From Sepiola atlantica (lineage: Eukaryota; Mollusca; Cephalopoda; Sepiida; Sepiolidae), in assembly GCA_963556195.1 (NCBI GenBank), contig OY744520.1:155212607-155276606 (forward strand): a stretch of DNA of 64,000 bases. The letters run 5' to 3'. The position numbers and the translations under genes were made by a program. Shown here piece by piece: positions 24,828-35,230 of the stretch. The notes under the pieces were generated by a model. The model was given only the letters and a program-made list of their open reading frames with translations. It did not search any database and was not told the origin of the DNA. Within the stretch, counting starts at the first letter, position 1. Each line of letters opens with the position of its first letter.

Positions 24828-25015
24828 ATTCGGACTACCGTATTCATTTTAGATGTTATTCTCACAATATTCCGTTTAGAACTCTATACAGATTCCCAAG
24901 TAAGACATAAAGACTCCCGATTTGAACAAGAAGAAGCTGAAGTAAGATGGAGGTTACATCGGGCGAAACGTTGTGAGAATAACATCGTATATGAGAATAG
25001 AGTCCGAATAACCCA
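24828..25015 (+). repeat. inverted-repeat tail shared with 58970-59040 (probable retroelement 3' end)
   Basis: Arms 24828-24874 and 24964-25015 are imperfectly complementary; the loop-side 'gatgttattctcacaa' pairs fully with 'ttgtgagaataacatc'. The right arm and following 'acccaaataat' match 58970-59030 ('ccgaaacgttgt...aatccaaataatcag'), so this is a dispersed repeat end. The frame running through it (24777-25046) is not gene-like. Confidence 0.55.
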
Positions 25016-25049
25016 AATAATAAGAAAATCGCAATATCTGTATTAATAA

Positions 25050-26190
25050 AACGAAATGAGGACAGAATGGCTGAAATTTAACTAAATAAATTCGGTTATA
25101 AAATAAATAACGATATTAATTTTTAATTCCTTCTATTAACTACATTCTCTTCAATATTGTATTTGTGGTGCTTCTGTCTGTTTGGCTCCATGTCCAGGAA
25201 GTAAATTATAACACAACTTGTCTCGAATAAAATGCAACGAGGAAATTAATGGTGGTATTAACTTTTTATTCAACCATGTTAAAACAATATTGTTAAGATT
25301 ACTTCAGCCATCCCCAAAGAGCTAAGACGACATTTTACATTACTGTAATTCATTTAATGTATATTGCGAGAATTTAAAATTTTAGAAATTAAAAATAAGA
25401 TGTGAAATGTTATATAGGTTTCAGGGCTGCGGGCAAGATTACACAGGTGTTCTCATTTATCTTCAGATTACGCTGGCAAGATTGGAGTAATTAATATTGC
25501 TTATAGCGTATATTTATTTCGCGATGACGAGATTAACAGTAAAAATGAAATTTCCAAGGAATATTGTGATCGTTCCGATAATCAGTCTCTGGGATAATGG
25601 TGTAATTAGATAATTCGTTCATTCCGAAACACATGCCGCATGGAAAATAGAAAAAAAAAGTAAAGGGACGTACATAGAATCGAAACATGAAAATGTTGAA
25701 GCATGAAATAATTTTCAAACAAAATAACTGATACATGAAATGAAATTATTTGTATTTCTTGTAACCTTCAAATCGTCGTCGACTCTGTGTTATTCTTCGA
25801 AAAAGGTAAAATTAATAAAGTGGTAATTCATGTAAAATCGAGATAGTAAACGCCATATCATAACTAAAGAAAGAATGGTTCATGTTCATCATAGAGGATA
25901 CAATAAAAGAGATACATAACTAAGTGAGTAATTACGAAGGTCCAAAGCAATGTCCAGTGTTTAATACAGCGCTACTGAATATATAATCATCAATTAAAAA
26001 TTCCACATAGGAAAAAGGGTATTTTAATTTCCCATTACATTTAGCTTACTATTTCTGGGTATTTTTTATCGAGACACAATCATTTAATTGATCTGTTTCT
26101 CCGAGTAATCCTACGTATCAATTCTGTTGGTGATCGTAGTTGTCGTATTCTAGAGTTTTGTAAGAGCTGATCATATCTAGATTGATCGAA
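25050..26190. other. AT-rich stretch, possibly the 3' flank of the gypsy fragment
   Basis: On the minus strand this lies downstream of the integrase fragment, where a 3' LTR would be expected. I could not identify LTR boundaries. Nothing else is seen. Confidence 0.35.
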
Positions 26191-26199
26191 TCAAATGAA

Positions 26200-26960
26200 C
26201 TGGTATTTCAAACACATCGCACAGCACTTCTATTGAGAACTTCTCACCATAGTTTCGTAGTATGTCTGAGCCTTAATTGTTTTAAGTATCTTTTATCTTT
26301 GAATTTCTCATTTTTCAATGCATAAGTTACTCCGACATGTCAGTCGATAATCACTACATCCTCCCAGAACTCCTTTCCACCTCTATACTTCTTGAAATAC
26401 CTTTTCTCAGGGTTAAAAAAAGATTGCACATTTTGTTTTTATCTTCCTTGCATAGATCATTTCTGTCGGCAACATTCCTGAAACTGTGTTTGGGTTAGAA
26501 GCACATCGCACACTGAGGAAAATCCACCTCATCAATGTCCAAGTCGTGATGCTTCCTTAATGATTTTTAACCTCTCCACAAATATTTGCGCTTGACGATT
26601 TGATCTGGGATGGTAATTTTAATTTGTAGTATGGTTAATGAACAGATATGTACAGACTTTTTTTAATTCTATACCAGTAAACTATGTCTCATTATTGCTT
26701 ACTATAGTTTTCAGCACAGAAAAACTGTTAAAATGTTCGTTCAGGGCATTTAGTTATGGATTCCGTATTCTTATATTTAAAAACTTCTAGGCATGTGGTG
26801 TAACTACACACAACTATAAGATAGAAGTGACCGTTTAGAGGTCCAGCAAAATAAATGTAATTTCTCGTCCACTGAACGTCTGTTTGAGTCCATTGTTGAA
26901 CTTTTCTGGTAGTGCTCGTGCTTCAAGATGACAACATCTACATGTTCTCTTATTTTCCTT
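26200..26960 (-). mobile_element. Ty3/gypsy-type integrase fragment, degraded
   Basis: Minus strand, high to low coordinates. About 26900-26780 gives 'YFAGPLNGHFYLIVV' (normally DYAGPxxGxxFLIVVDAYSKW), the first catalytic-Asp segment of retroviral-type integrase; the first catalytic Asp is changed (YF for DYA). Next come 'EVFKYKNTES' and, in another frame, 'NNETQFTGIELKK' (normally DNGTQFxSxEF), so the second Asp is Asn. 'SNPNTVSGMLPTEMIY' is the PNTxxGxSPAExMxxR segment, and near 26260 'LKQLRLRHTT' resembles the C-terminal NQLRxR. Multiple frameshifts are present. RT, protease and gag are not recognisable nearby. The element is dead. Confidence 0.72.
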
Positions 26961-27760
26961 AATAGACTCATTTACTGACTATAATCCGTGCAGTTGGTAT
27001 CACTTAGCTGACGTCAGATCTCTCCGTCACAAGTCTCATTTCTATCTGTCTATCATCTAACTTATCATATTACTGAGCTCAAGGTAGATGACAAGCTCAT
27101 CTTAGTGTATAAAAATCGAATCGAACTTGCAAGCCTTGCACTCTTTGTAGCTTAGCTAGTAATTTCACTTTCATTATCCATCCGACTACATAACACTCTC
27201 CGCTAAAATGTAATATCGCAATTTATAACACCACAATCTCCGTCTATTCGCCGACTTAGCTTTTAATCATGTAATGAAGTTAAAAGAAACTCATTGCCAA
27301 CAACATCGCAACGAACAATGACAAATCTCAACTCTAATGTTCTTTATTTAGCTGTTCATAGTTCAACTGCTTGTCTTCTTTAATCCGCCCTTTTATTACC
27401 AAATTAATACCACCTATATTAATCTAACTCCGAACACAAGTTCTTCTTTCGGCTGAGGATCGAGTGCCTAACATGTGAAACAGTCCACACGCTTCAACTC
27501 TGGTCACCCTTCATTTTCATCTCCATTGTTAAATAACACAAGGGACACTATAAGACAAAGCAGACGACATAGAGATAAGAGTTTATGCAATCGTTCGAGA
27601 ATGAGTGTTTATCTGAGAATGAATGAAACGAATTTCATACAGACTAATAATTTTCTATGTTCATACATCCAAGGTAAATAACCCATCCCCTGCAAGAATC
27701 GAAAATGTAAACTGAATTATTTCCTTACATCAGATAACATTCGATCTGATTGTGTCTAAC
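26961..27760. other. unrecognised stretch upstream (minus sense) of the integrase fragment
   Basis: Where RT/RNase H would be expected I see no motifs, implying a deletion or a very old copy. The 27110-27460 part has mixed composition and could be LTR-like, but I found no matching second copy. Confidence 0.35.
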
Positions 27761-28250
27761 CCGTTATTTTAAATGACCTTTCCTTCTTTTTCTTTATTGA
27801 CTTCTTCCATAAATTCTTTATTTTCTCTCTCTTCTCTCTTCTAAATGTTCTCTCAGTTGTGTTTCCTTTTTTATTTTTGATTCTTTCCTTAGTCATACTC
27901 TTCTAATTTATCTGTACAGTCATTCTTTATCTCTTTTATGTAGACATCGTCAGCGTCTCTTTCTCTTCATTCGGTGAACCTGCTTTATTATACCTCTGCT
28001 TATTTTTACTTTTCTCTCTTCTTTTTCTCTTCTTCATTCCGCTTCTTCATTATTGTAGTCCTTATATTTCTCTCTCTAGTCATATCCTCTTCCTGTTCGG
28101 GCCCTCATTTTCGGCTCCTCGTCAATTTTCGTACACGTTGATTCTTATTGCACTAGTCTTCTTCTGATTTGTTCTAATTCATATTAACTAATATCTTTCT
28201 TTTTAATCTGCTATACTGCTTCTCTCTCTCTTTACGTTATTTTTTAATGT
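27760..28250. other. pyrimidine-rich low-complexity segment
   Basis: Plus strand is rich in 'ttcttttctctt'-type runs for about 490 bp. No gene. Confidence 0.55.
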
Positions 28251-29899
28251 TAAACCAGGGCGAGAACATTTTTTATCCTTTTTTGTTTGAATAATTATTT
28301 GAAAAAAAAAACGGTGAAGTAAGAGTTATTTAGTATTTAAATTCGTGGCTAGCCGCGTAGTTAATTTTAGTTAATGTGAGATACGATCTATTTTATTGCA
28401 GTACTTGTTATTTATTTCGGGACTAATATGTTCATTGTTTAGACATGCTAAAATACTTTAAAAGATATATTAGAAGTTCACTAAGTATTAAGCTCCAACG
28501 TGGGCTTGATCGCGGGTGTCCACATATTCTACCACATACGGGAAATAAGGCGAGATGTGAGATGACACAAGATCGTAATCAGTTTGTTAATTAATTGGCC
28601 CTCGGAAATACCGCACTTACATAGCCGATTTGCTGTGAATGCATTTAAGAATTAAGTTGTTATATGTGGTCTGATCTTCTGATTTTGCATGCTGACGAGG
28701 GACGACTTTCACTCCCCTACCATCTAGATAGAACCATGGGCAGTGTATGATCAGATGTAAAGGGAGTCTCTTGTCTGCTCCGTAAATGTAGCCTCCGCAG
28801 CAAATGTGTTGCTAATCAAAAGATACCGTATTATTGTAACTCTCGATAGTATGAGATTAGACGTGGACCAGCTTTCGTGCTATTATGTGTACCGGTTGCA
28901 GTGTAGTTGGATCCATGGGGTAGTCCCATCATATAGAGTCAAAGTTGGCGCTTCCTTTAATAAAAGGAGTTGGAGATAGATGAATTTGTGATGTTTTTCT
29001 GTTGAAGTGCTGATGTGATTAGAACGTAGTATCCATATTTAGTAATTTTCTATATAGCAGTGTCTTATGTTGAACTCGTGGGCTGATAATATAAGAAGAC
29101 ATTATAAAAAGAGTAGTTTATTTTTAGTTTCCTTTATATCAATGTAATACGCATTAGTTTGATTTAGTGAAAATCGGTTATATATTGATGCTTTAGTGTG
29201 AGTGTATATGTAAAACATTGAGACGGAGTGCAGGCAAATAGTAAGGCCGTTATGAGACAAAAGAGCTCTTGATGTGTCATATAATGTGCTTGATCAGAAT
29301 GCATCGTTATCGATTAATGGCATTGGATGGCCATTGGACTGATATTGATCGTAAGACTTTACTTAAATCCTGTATGTCATGTATGGCCGATGGGTAATTC
29401 CGGACGGATGAAAACTGTTTAATTCCTAGGAATGGTGGGAGGGGATCCTAACTCGGTCTTGCACATGAGCGTGTACAACATCCTAGAATTTATTTCAGAT
29501 TAGGTGGGAATATGTTTTATTATTGATGATTCTCATGTTAAATAGTAGATGTTTCTAATGGTATGATTTTTAGCACAAGCTAATCAGTTAAAATTACTAT
29601 GACTGCCCATAGGCGAAGTAAACTACTTTCTCAGAGCGAATCATGAACAGATCTGACGAAATGAAAGTGTGAGGTAAGAATAAAAGCAGCATGGGCTCAA
29701 CCTTTGACATAACCTCATGGAGAAATGAGCAAACAAAGAAAATATTTTTTTATAAAGTTAGTTTTGGAATTCGTGGCGGACGGACGTTTTGTAAGATTGC
29801 GTGATAGAAAACTATGAAAATCGCCTAAGGCAACGAGAGCGCCTGGATGTCTCTTTGTCAGTATGTCTATCTGTTTGTCTTCCTATCTCTCTCTTTCTC

Positions 29900-29900
<1 letters not shown>
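28251..29900. other. mixed-composition non-coding stretch
   Basis: 28490-28980 is noticeably less AT-rich than its surroundings and could be an old mobile-element fragment, but translating both strands gave no motif. 28981-29900 shows nothing. Confidence 0.35.

Positions 29901-29905
<5 letters not shown>

Positions 29906-29965
<60 letters not shown>
29906..29965. repeat. (TA)n microsatellite
   Basis: 60 bp of TA preceded by a pyrimidine run and (TG)n. Confidence 0.97.
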
Positions 29966-29967
<2 letters not shown>

Positions 29968-30059
29968 AATAGCCAATATTCTCTCTAAAATAACTTTCAA
30001 AAGTCTGTAATATGTCTTGTAATTTTAACTCTGTTACGAAATAAGCTATGATGTTTACA

Positions 30060-31130
30060 GTCACACCGATGAGAGTCCTGATAATTATCTAAATGAATTG
30101 ACGTGGCCATGCACAGAGAAAAGGTGCAACATAAAAACGCAGCAACAAGGGAATAAGAATAACACGACGAAGATAATAGAGAATCGCACGGCCAACGTAC
30201 ATTCAACGAAGACAACAACCTGGCAAAGAAAAGAGTGCACACAGACATACATTCATATAAAGGGCACATAAAGCTTGTCGCTAAACTATAAAAAAGGCAG
30301 AGAACCAAGTAATTAATGAGCACGCAAATAAAGCAGAACCTGTTATTTTTAGTAAATGACGATACAAATAACGGTGCGTTAGTGAAATACATTCGGTTTA
30401 GAAATCCCCCTTTTCTATTAAGTATACTGACAATTTCAGCACACAAACCACACATAGAAAAAAAGCACCACAGAAAAGAATGGTAATGGAGTGCTATTAA
30501 AAAAGCAACTTCACACAAAGAGGCTACTCAAAGCAAACGAAGACTGAAAGTAACATGTATACAGACCACCATGCAATGGAACACACATTTTTAGAGCAAG
30601 TAGGAGCTGAAATCAATAGAAATTAAAGGAAATTGCTACGAGATGATTTAACTGGCCGAAGTACATGTGGAAGACGTTGAACACATCAAATATATCGTGT
30701 ACGGAGTAAAAACAAAACTCCGATCCATAAGGAACGGATAACAAAATATAATAAGAACCACAAAAGTCAACAGACCTTTCCCAGATATCCTAACATCCAT
30801 AGAAATCAGTAAGTACAAGACTACAAAATATAATTCAAATCTCCCAAGGGAACCAACCTACAAAGCTCAGACTAGAAGCAAGATTGGAAACCCAGATCAA
30901 CAAACTAGAAAATGAAGCTAAAGCAGCAAATAAGGTAAAAGAGAACAGAAAAAATGGTAGAGGAAGATATGGCGAACAAAAAAAAAGAGAGACTTAACAC
31001 CAAACATGATAACTTAAAACAAAATATACTATCAGAAGAGGGAAGGCTGGGACGTTACAGATACGAATCAGAACAGCATGATAAAGTAGGACCTTTGAAA
31101 ACAATAAAAGACATGTTTTACTAATCAGTA
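30060..31130 (+). mobile_element. possible LINE fragment: endonuclease-RT linker
   Basis: Plus strand is A-rich, as is common for LINE coding strands. About 30855-30950 gives 'LRLEARLETQINKLENEAK', and about 31010-31100 gives 'LKQNILSEEGRLGRYRYES' then 'TIKDMFY'. These resemble the Arg/Lys-rich linker of molluscan LINEs ('...RLExxIxxLRxxL...', '...RxRRYxxxxxxxxQNxxFxxxxxxFY'). Frameshifts and stops are frequent. A 173-codon Cys/Leu-rich frame on the minus strand at 29997-30518 is probably the antisense of this A-rich segment. Endonuclease and RT cores are not visible, so confidence is limited. Confidence 0.42.
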
Positions 31131-31362
31131 TAGGTAGAAAAAACATGAACAAGACAGAGAAACTCACACTTTTGGAGGCGTATCGTACTTTAAATTATAG
31201 AGAAGACCAACTGTTGTTGCTAGCGAGAATCCAATAGTTAATGGTTGTTGCGATAATTCCAAATGACTTGCAATGATTACTGAAAGAGAGTTCTGGAAAT
31301 CTCGGGGAGACTGTTGTTAGCACACACTGGTAATACATCTTGTGACTGCTCTTAGTGAACAA

Positions 31363-31543
<181 letters not shown>

Positions 31544-31549
31544 TACATA

Positions 31550-31960
31550 CTTATATGGTGTTGACTATTTACTTGTTATGTGCATTTCACGTCTGGTGCA
31601 ATCTTTTGACAGAAAGACATACTTATTTTAAACAGCATTGTTTATTTACTGTTTATGTGATCCGATTAAATACATGTATGGAATCTTTCTTTTCGATCAA
31701 TGTCTTCAGAAAAAATAATTATGCATGTATTCATTGGATATTTTTGTTGGTAATTCACAAAATTATTTCATTTCCACGAATTCTGAAACAGTAAAAGAAA
31801 AAAAGAAATGGCGGACATTTTTATGGAAATAATCTTAGCAAATAACATTTCTCTGCTTTTTTTTCGTTAGCTAGTTTGTTTTGCTTTGGTTTATCCGTTT
31901 TACCTAGTATCAGCTATTTGAAATTATTTAATGCTAGAAACACAATTTTGAAGACTGTCT
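31550..31960. other. AT-rich stretch, nothing recognised
   Basis: No supported feature. Confidence 0.45.
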
Positions 31961-31969
31961 AAATACCTC

Positions 31970-32085
31970 GGCGTCGATATGACGATGACGAGGCTTTCAC
32001 GAGATTAGGAGATCAAGGGATTAAAACCTGATAACTCTGAGAGGCTTATCTGCTCGGCCACCTAACATTGCTGCTGATGGGTACT
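31970..32085 (-). mobile_element. tRNA-derived SINE-like head
   Basis: On the minus strand 'ggtggccgagcagataagc' resembles the Ser/Leu-tRNA A-box region, and 'caggttttaatccc' lies at B-box distance. No full tRNA cloverleaf or acceptor pairing is evident, so it is a SINE or tRNA pseudogene rather than a functional tRNA gene. Confidence 0.5.
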
Positions 32086-32326
32086 TCATGTAAACGCGTC
32101 ATTATTACAATGAACAGATACAAATAAAATGTTAAGCAAATACTATAGATTTCTTACGTTTCCTGATGTACACTAACATACGGTAAATAGAGTGTTTCAC
32201 TGTCTTCAGAATGTCTGCATATTCAAGGCCGATATTAAACACTGTCTGTTTCCGACAATCAACGTTTTATTATCTGTCCGATCGTCACACGTTCGTGCTG
32301 ATGTAAACAAGATTAGCAAACTGTAA

Positions 32327-32553
<227 letters not shown>

Positions 32554-32629
32554 GTTCTTTCAGTAGTTGAATACTCTTGACTACAGCTGCCTTTAATCAG
32601 TTTAACACTTTCGCTAACTTATCAGGTTG

Positions 32630-32775
32630 TTCATAATGACCGACTGAGTTTAGGTGTTGTACTGTGGTTATAACATGACTCCTGTTCTAAGGTTGTGAAT
32701 CCTGCGACCGGCATAAATAATTATCTCTACACTGACGATTCCCAAATAGATAAAACGTATACGTATATAGATAAA
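32630..32775 (+). mobile_element. tRNA-derived SINE, copy 1
   Basis: A tRNA-like head (A box near 'gactgagtttaggtg', B-box-like 'ggttgtgaatcctg') runs into 'gcgaccggcat.aataa', then 'ctctacactgacgattccc' and 'gaaacgtatacgtat'-type tail. The same tail follows tRNA-like sequence at 47945-48060 and 48225-48365. Three copies with the same head-to-tail junction define a SINE family. Confidence 0.7.
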
Positions 32776-32789
32776 CAACTTTTGCAGAG

Positions 32790-33132
32790 CTATCTGGTGT
32801 TGCCCAGGTTGGAATGTGGAATAGCATCATATGCTACATCAAGGTAAGGAGAGTTTACTTTAACAGCAACCTGGATGCTGTCTTACTAACTAAACTATTC
32901 AGATATAAGTTAATCCTTTTAAACTAACGCTAATAAATAGATTAATTAGATTGTGTAACATGTTATAAAATTGCCATTAGCTTCTTTAATAGGCCGCTAG
33001 AGACACACAAATACTTATATTATGTCCACATGAAAATTGTGCACGTGAATACAATTATATTAAACGTACCCTTCCTAATATGTTTTCGTTTTTAGGGACA
33101 GACGTGCACAGACAAGGAAAGGTTCTCCTTGA

Positions 33133-33216
<84 letters not shown>

Positions 33217-33365
33217 TTATATATATTTCATTTTAATCAAAGGGAAAACAGGTTTCAGTGGAGGGGTTGTGCTATCGGGGACCATCTGAATATTATCAAA
33301 CTTTCCTGAAATTTTGGAAATAAACATCATTTTGGGTAATTTACGTATGGTTTAAATTTCATATA
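32790..33365 (+). repeat. dispersed repeat R2, copy 2, with internal (TA)n
   Basis: Inverted relative to 20222-20726 and collinear along its full length. Its internal TA tract (33133-33227) lies between the same two landmark blocks as in copy 1. Divergence includes many substitutions and small indels. Starts directly after SINE copy 1. Confidence 0.75.
33133..33227. repeat. (TA)n inside R2 copy 2
   Basis: About 95 bp of TA with TG variants. In copy 1 the corresponding tract is only about 30 bp. Confidence 0.95.
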
Positions 33366-34638
33366 TGATAGAAGTGTCATTTTGCAGATAGTTAATTTTT
33401 AGTGGATATTGAAGGGGAATAGATTAATACGGCGGTTAATGTTCCGGTGTGGTACGAACCGGTGGAAAATAACATTTTAGATAATGTCTAAAAAGAGAGC
33501 ATGGAGACAGAAGTGACAGAGAAAAAGGCCTGCCTAGTTGTTTTAACCTCAACTTCTATAGAATTTGGTCAGTGATAGTTCCAAAGGATTTGCTCTGTGT
33601 GATATACAAAATGTTAAGAAGAAAAGAGTTATTTGCGTAAATCTGTTAATAGTACGTTTGTTATGTTAGTTTGTTTGGAAGGCGACGGTTCTGGGAGATT
33701 GAATCTTATTTTGTATTGTGGTTAAGATGATTTGTAGTTGCTTAAGCTATGTTTTTTCGGATGTTTCTTATTTTAATCAACAATCGCATGTCAACTTGAA
33801 ATATCATTTTGTGGTTTGTCTGTATAAACGACTACGAACCGTTCCGGGTTTATGTTGAAGCAAAATTTTATTGATTGTGTTTCACCGATTATTTAACGTT
33901 GTAAAAACTCCAATGTGTTGAGTCAATATCTAAACACAACACGTAAACATATTAACGATTAATTTTGCACGATAAAGGAGGCTGTATATTCGTTCCTCAC
34001 AATATATGAAATTTAATTTCAACTTTTAATTTGCAGCGATAGTATCCATTTGCCCAATGAAGCACCTCGGAATAATTCGGTATTACGTAATGTCAGCATG
34101 TATTCTTATTCTTGTTGTAGTTGTGCGAACAAAATTGAAATCTATAAATCCATGTTTGCAGTTGTTTGCCTTTGCCGGGAAAAAGCCGCCAAACTTCTGG
34201 AAAATCAAAAAATGTCCTCTAATATTATTTACACAATAATAAATAAAAGAAAAGAAAGAAAGAAGAAAACTAATAATCCCAAAAATCGCTGAGAGGCATC
34301 ATTTAGACTCGGATATTTTGTTCAAATTTGTTTGTCTTCATTGTGGAAGATGTTCCTGTCTCTGGGGCGTGTTGGGAGAGAAATAGAATTTCATTTACAT
34401 GACAATGAGAGTCGATTACTACCTTTGGGAAACGGCTCATATTTTGCGGAAATAATAAGCAACTATATTATTCTGTGTTGGAGTAGTATAGAAGGGAAGG
34501 TTCTAGTCTTGCAATTTGTTTCTTTGTTTCTTTTGCTGTTTCTTCTTTTTATTGATACCGACTAACAAAAAGGCTTGTTCATATTTACTTCTCTAAGTAA
34601 ATGTATTTCAGAAGTATATATAAATCATATGCTTGTAC

Positions 34639-34639
<1 letters not shown>
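33366..34639. other. AT-rich stretch with one weak small-ORF candidate
   Basis: Mostly unrecognised. The only item of note is the 60-codon frame at 34057-34239, listed separately. Confidence 0.4.
34057..34239 (+). CDS. candidate short ORF with hydrophobic N-terminal segment (weak)
   Basis: 60 codons starting at ATG. Basic N-terminus, then a hydrophobic run 'ACILILVVVV' (residues about 14-23), then a Lys-rich tail containing 'GKKPPNFW'. A splice-acceptor-like 'ttttaatttgcag' ends about 20 bases upstream of the ATG. It could be a signal/anchor-bearing small protein, but an overlapping frame (34050-34292) is equally open and codon evidence cannot separate this from chance. I do not recognise the protein. 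Confidence 0.12.
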   Translation: MKHLGIIRYYVMSACILILVVVVRTKLKSINPCLQLFAFAGKKPPNFWKIKKCPLILFTQ

Positions 34640-34687
<48 letters not shown>

Positions 34688-34795
34688 CTACGAAATATAT
34701 ATATGAGTAGTATATGCATCCTTCCATTGCCTTACATGTATTACATTTTAAAAGTATTTGTGCTATTATTGATTTGCCTTTTATTTCAAACACAC

Positions 34796-34832
<37 letters not shown>

Positions 34833-34844
34833 GATATATATATA
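34640..34844. repeat. two (TA)n tracts
   Basis: 34640-34688 and, after a 100-bp unique segment, (CATA)/(TA)n at 34791-34844. Confidence 0.95.
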
Positions 34845-35230
34845 GTTTGAAATACCTACTAGACAGCATCCCCGAGTGTATTCGGTGTCTCTAGACAACC
34901 TTGCATAGGGATACTTCACTTTACAAGTAGACACTTACCAAATATTCAAAAGACCATAGTATTCGAAGTCCAAATAAGATATCTTCGACACGGCTATTAA
35001 CTGGTTCATGAGAAAAATAATGCATCTTCTACTGATGTTACGTCAAGTAACATCATTTAGCTGGATACTCCAACAGACTAGATGAATTCATGTCCTCAAA
35101 TCCGTTCAAACCAAGAAACCGCAAGAAAAAATACTATAACATAGTTAACTGGTCAATTAAGGAGAGGACATTAATGTTATCCACTTCTTTACAAACTCAA
35201 TGTTTGAGAAGTAAAGGAACACTTTAGTTG
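34845..35230. other. unique sequence flanking the minisatellite
   Basis: No gene or repeat recognised. Confidence 0.45.

Noticed and set aside
29997..30518. 173-codon Cys/Leu-rich frame on the minus strand
   Set aside because: No recognisable domain; it is antisense to an A-rich plus strand resembling LINE sequence, where stops are depleted on the complement by composition.
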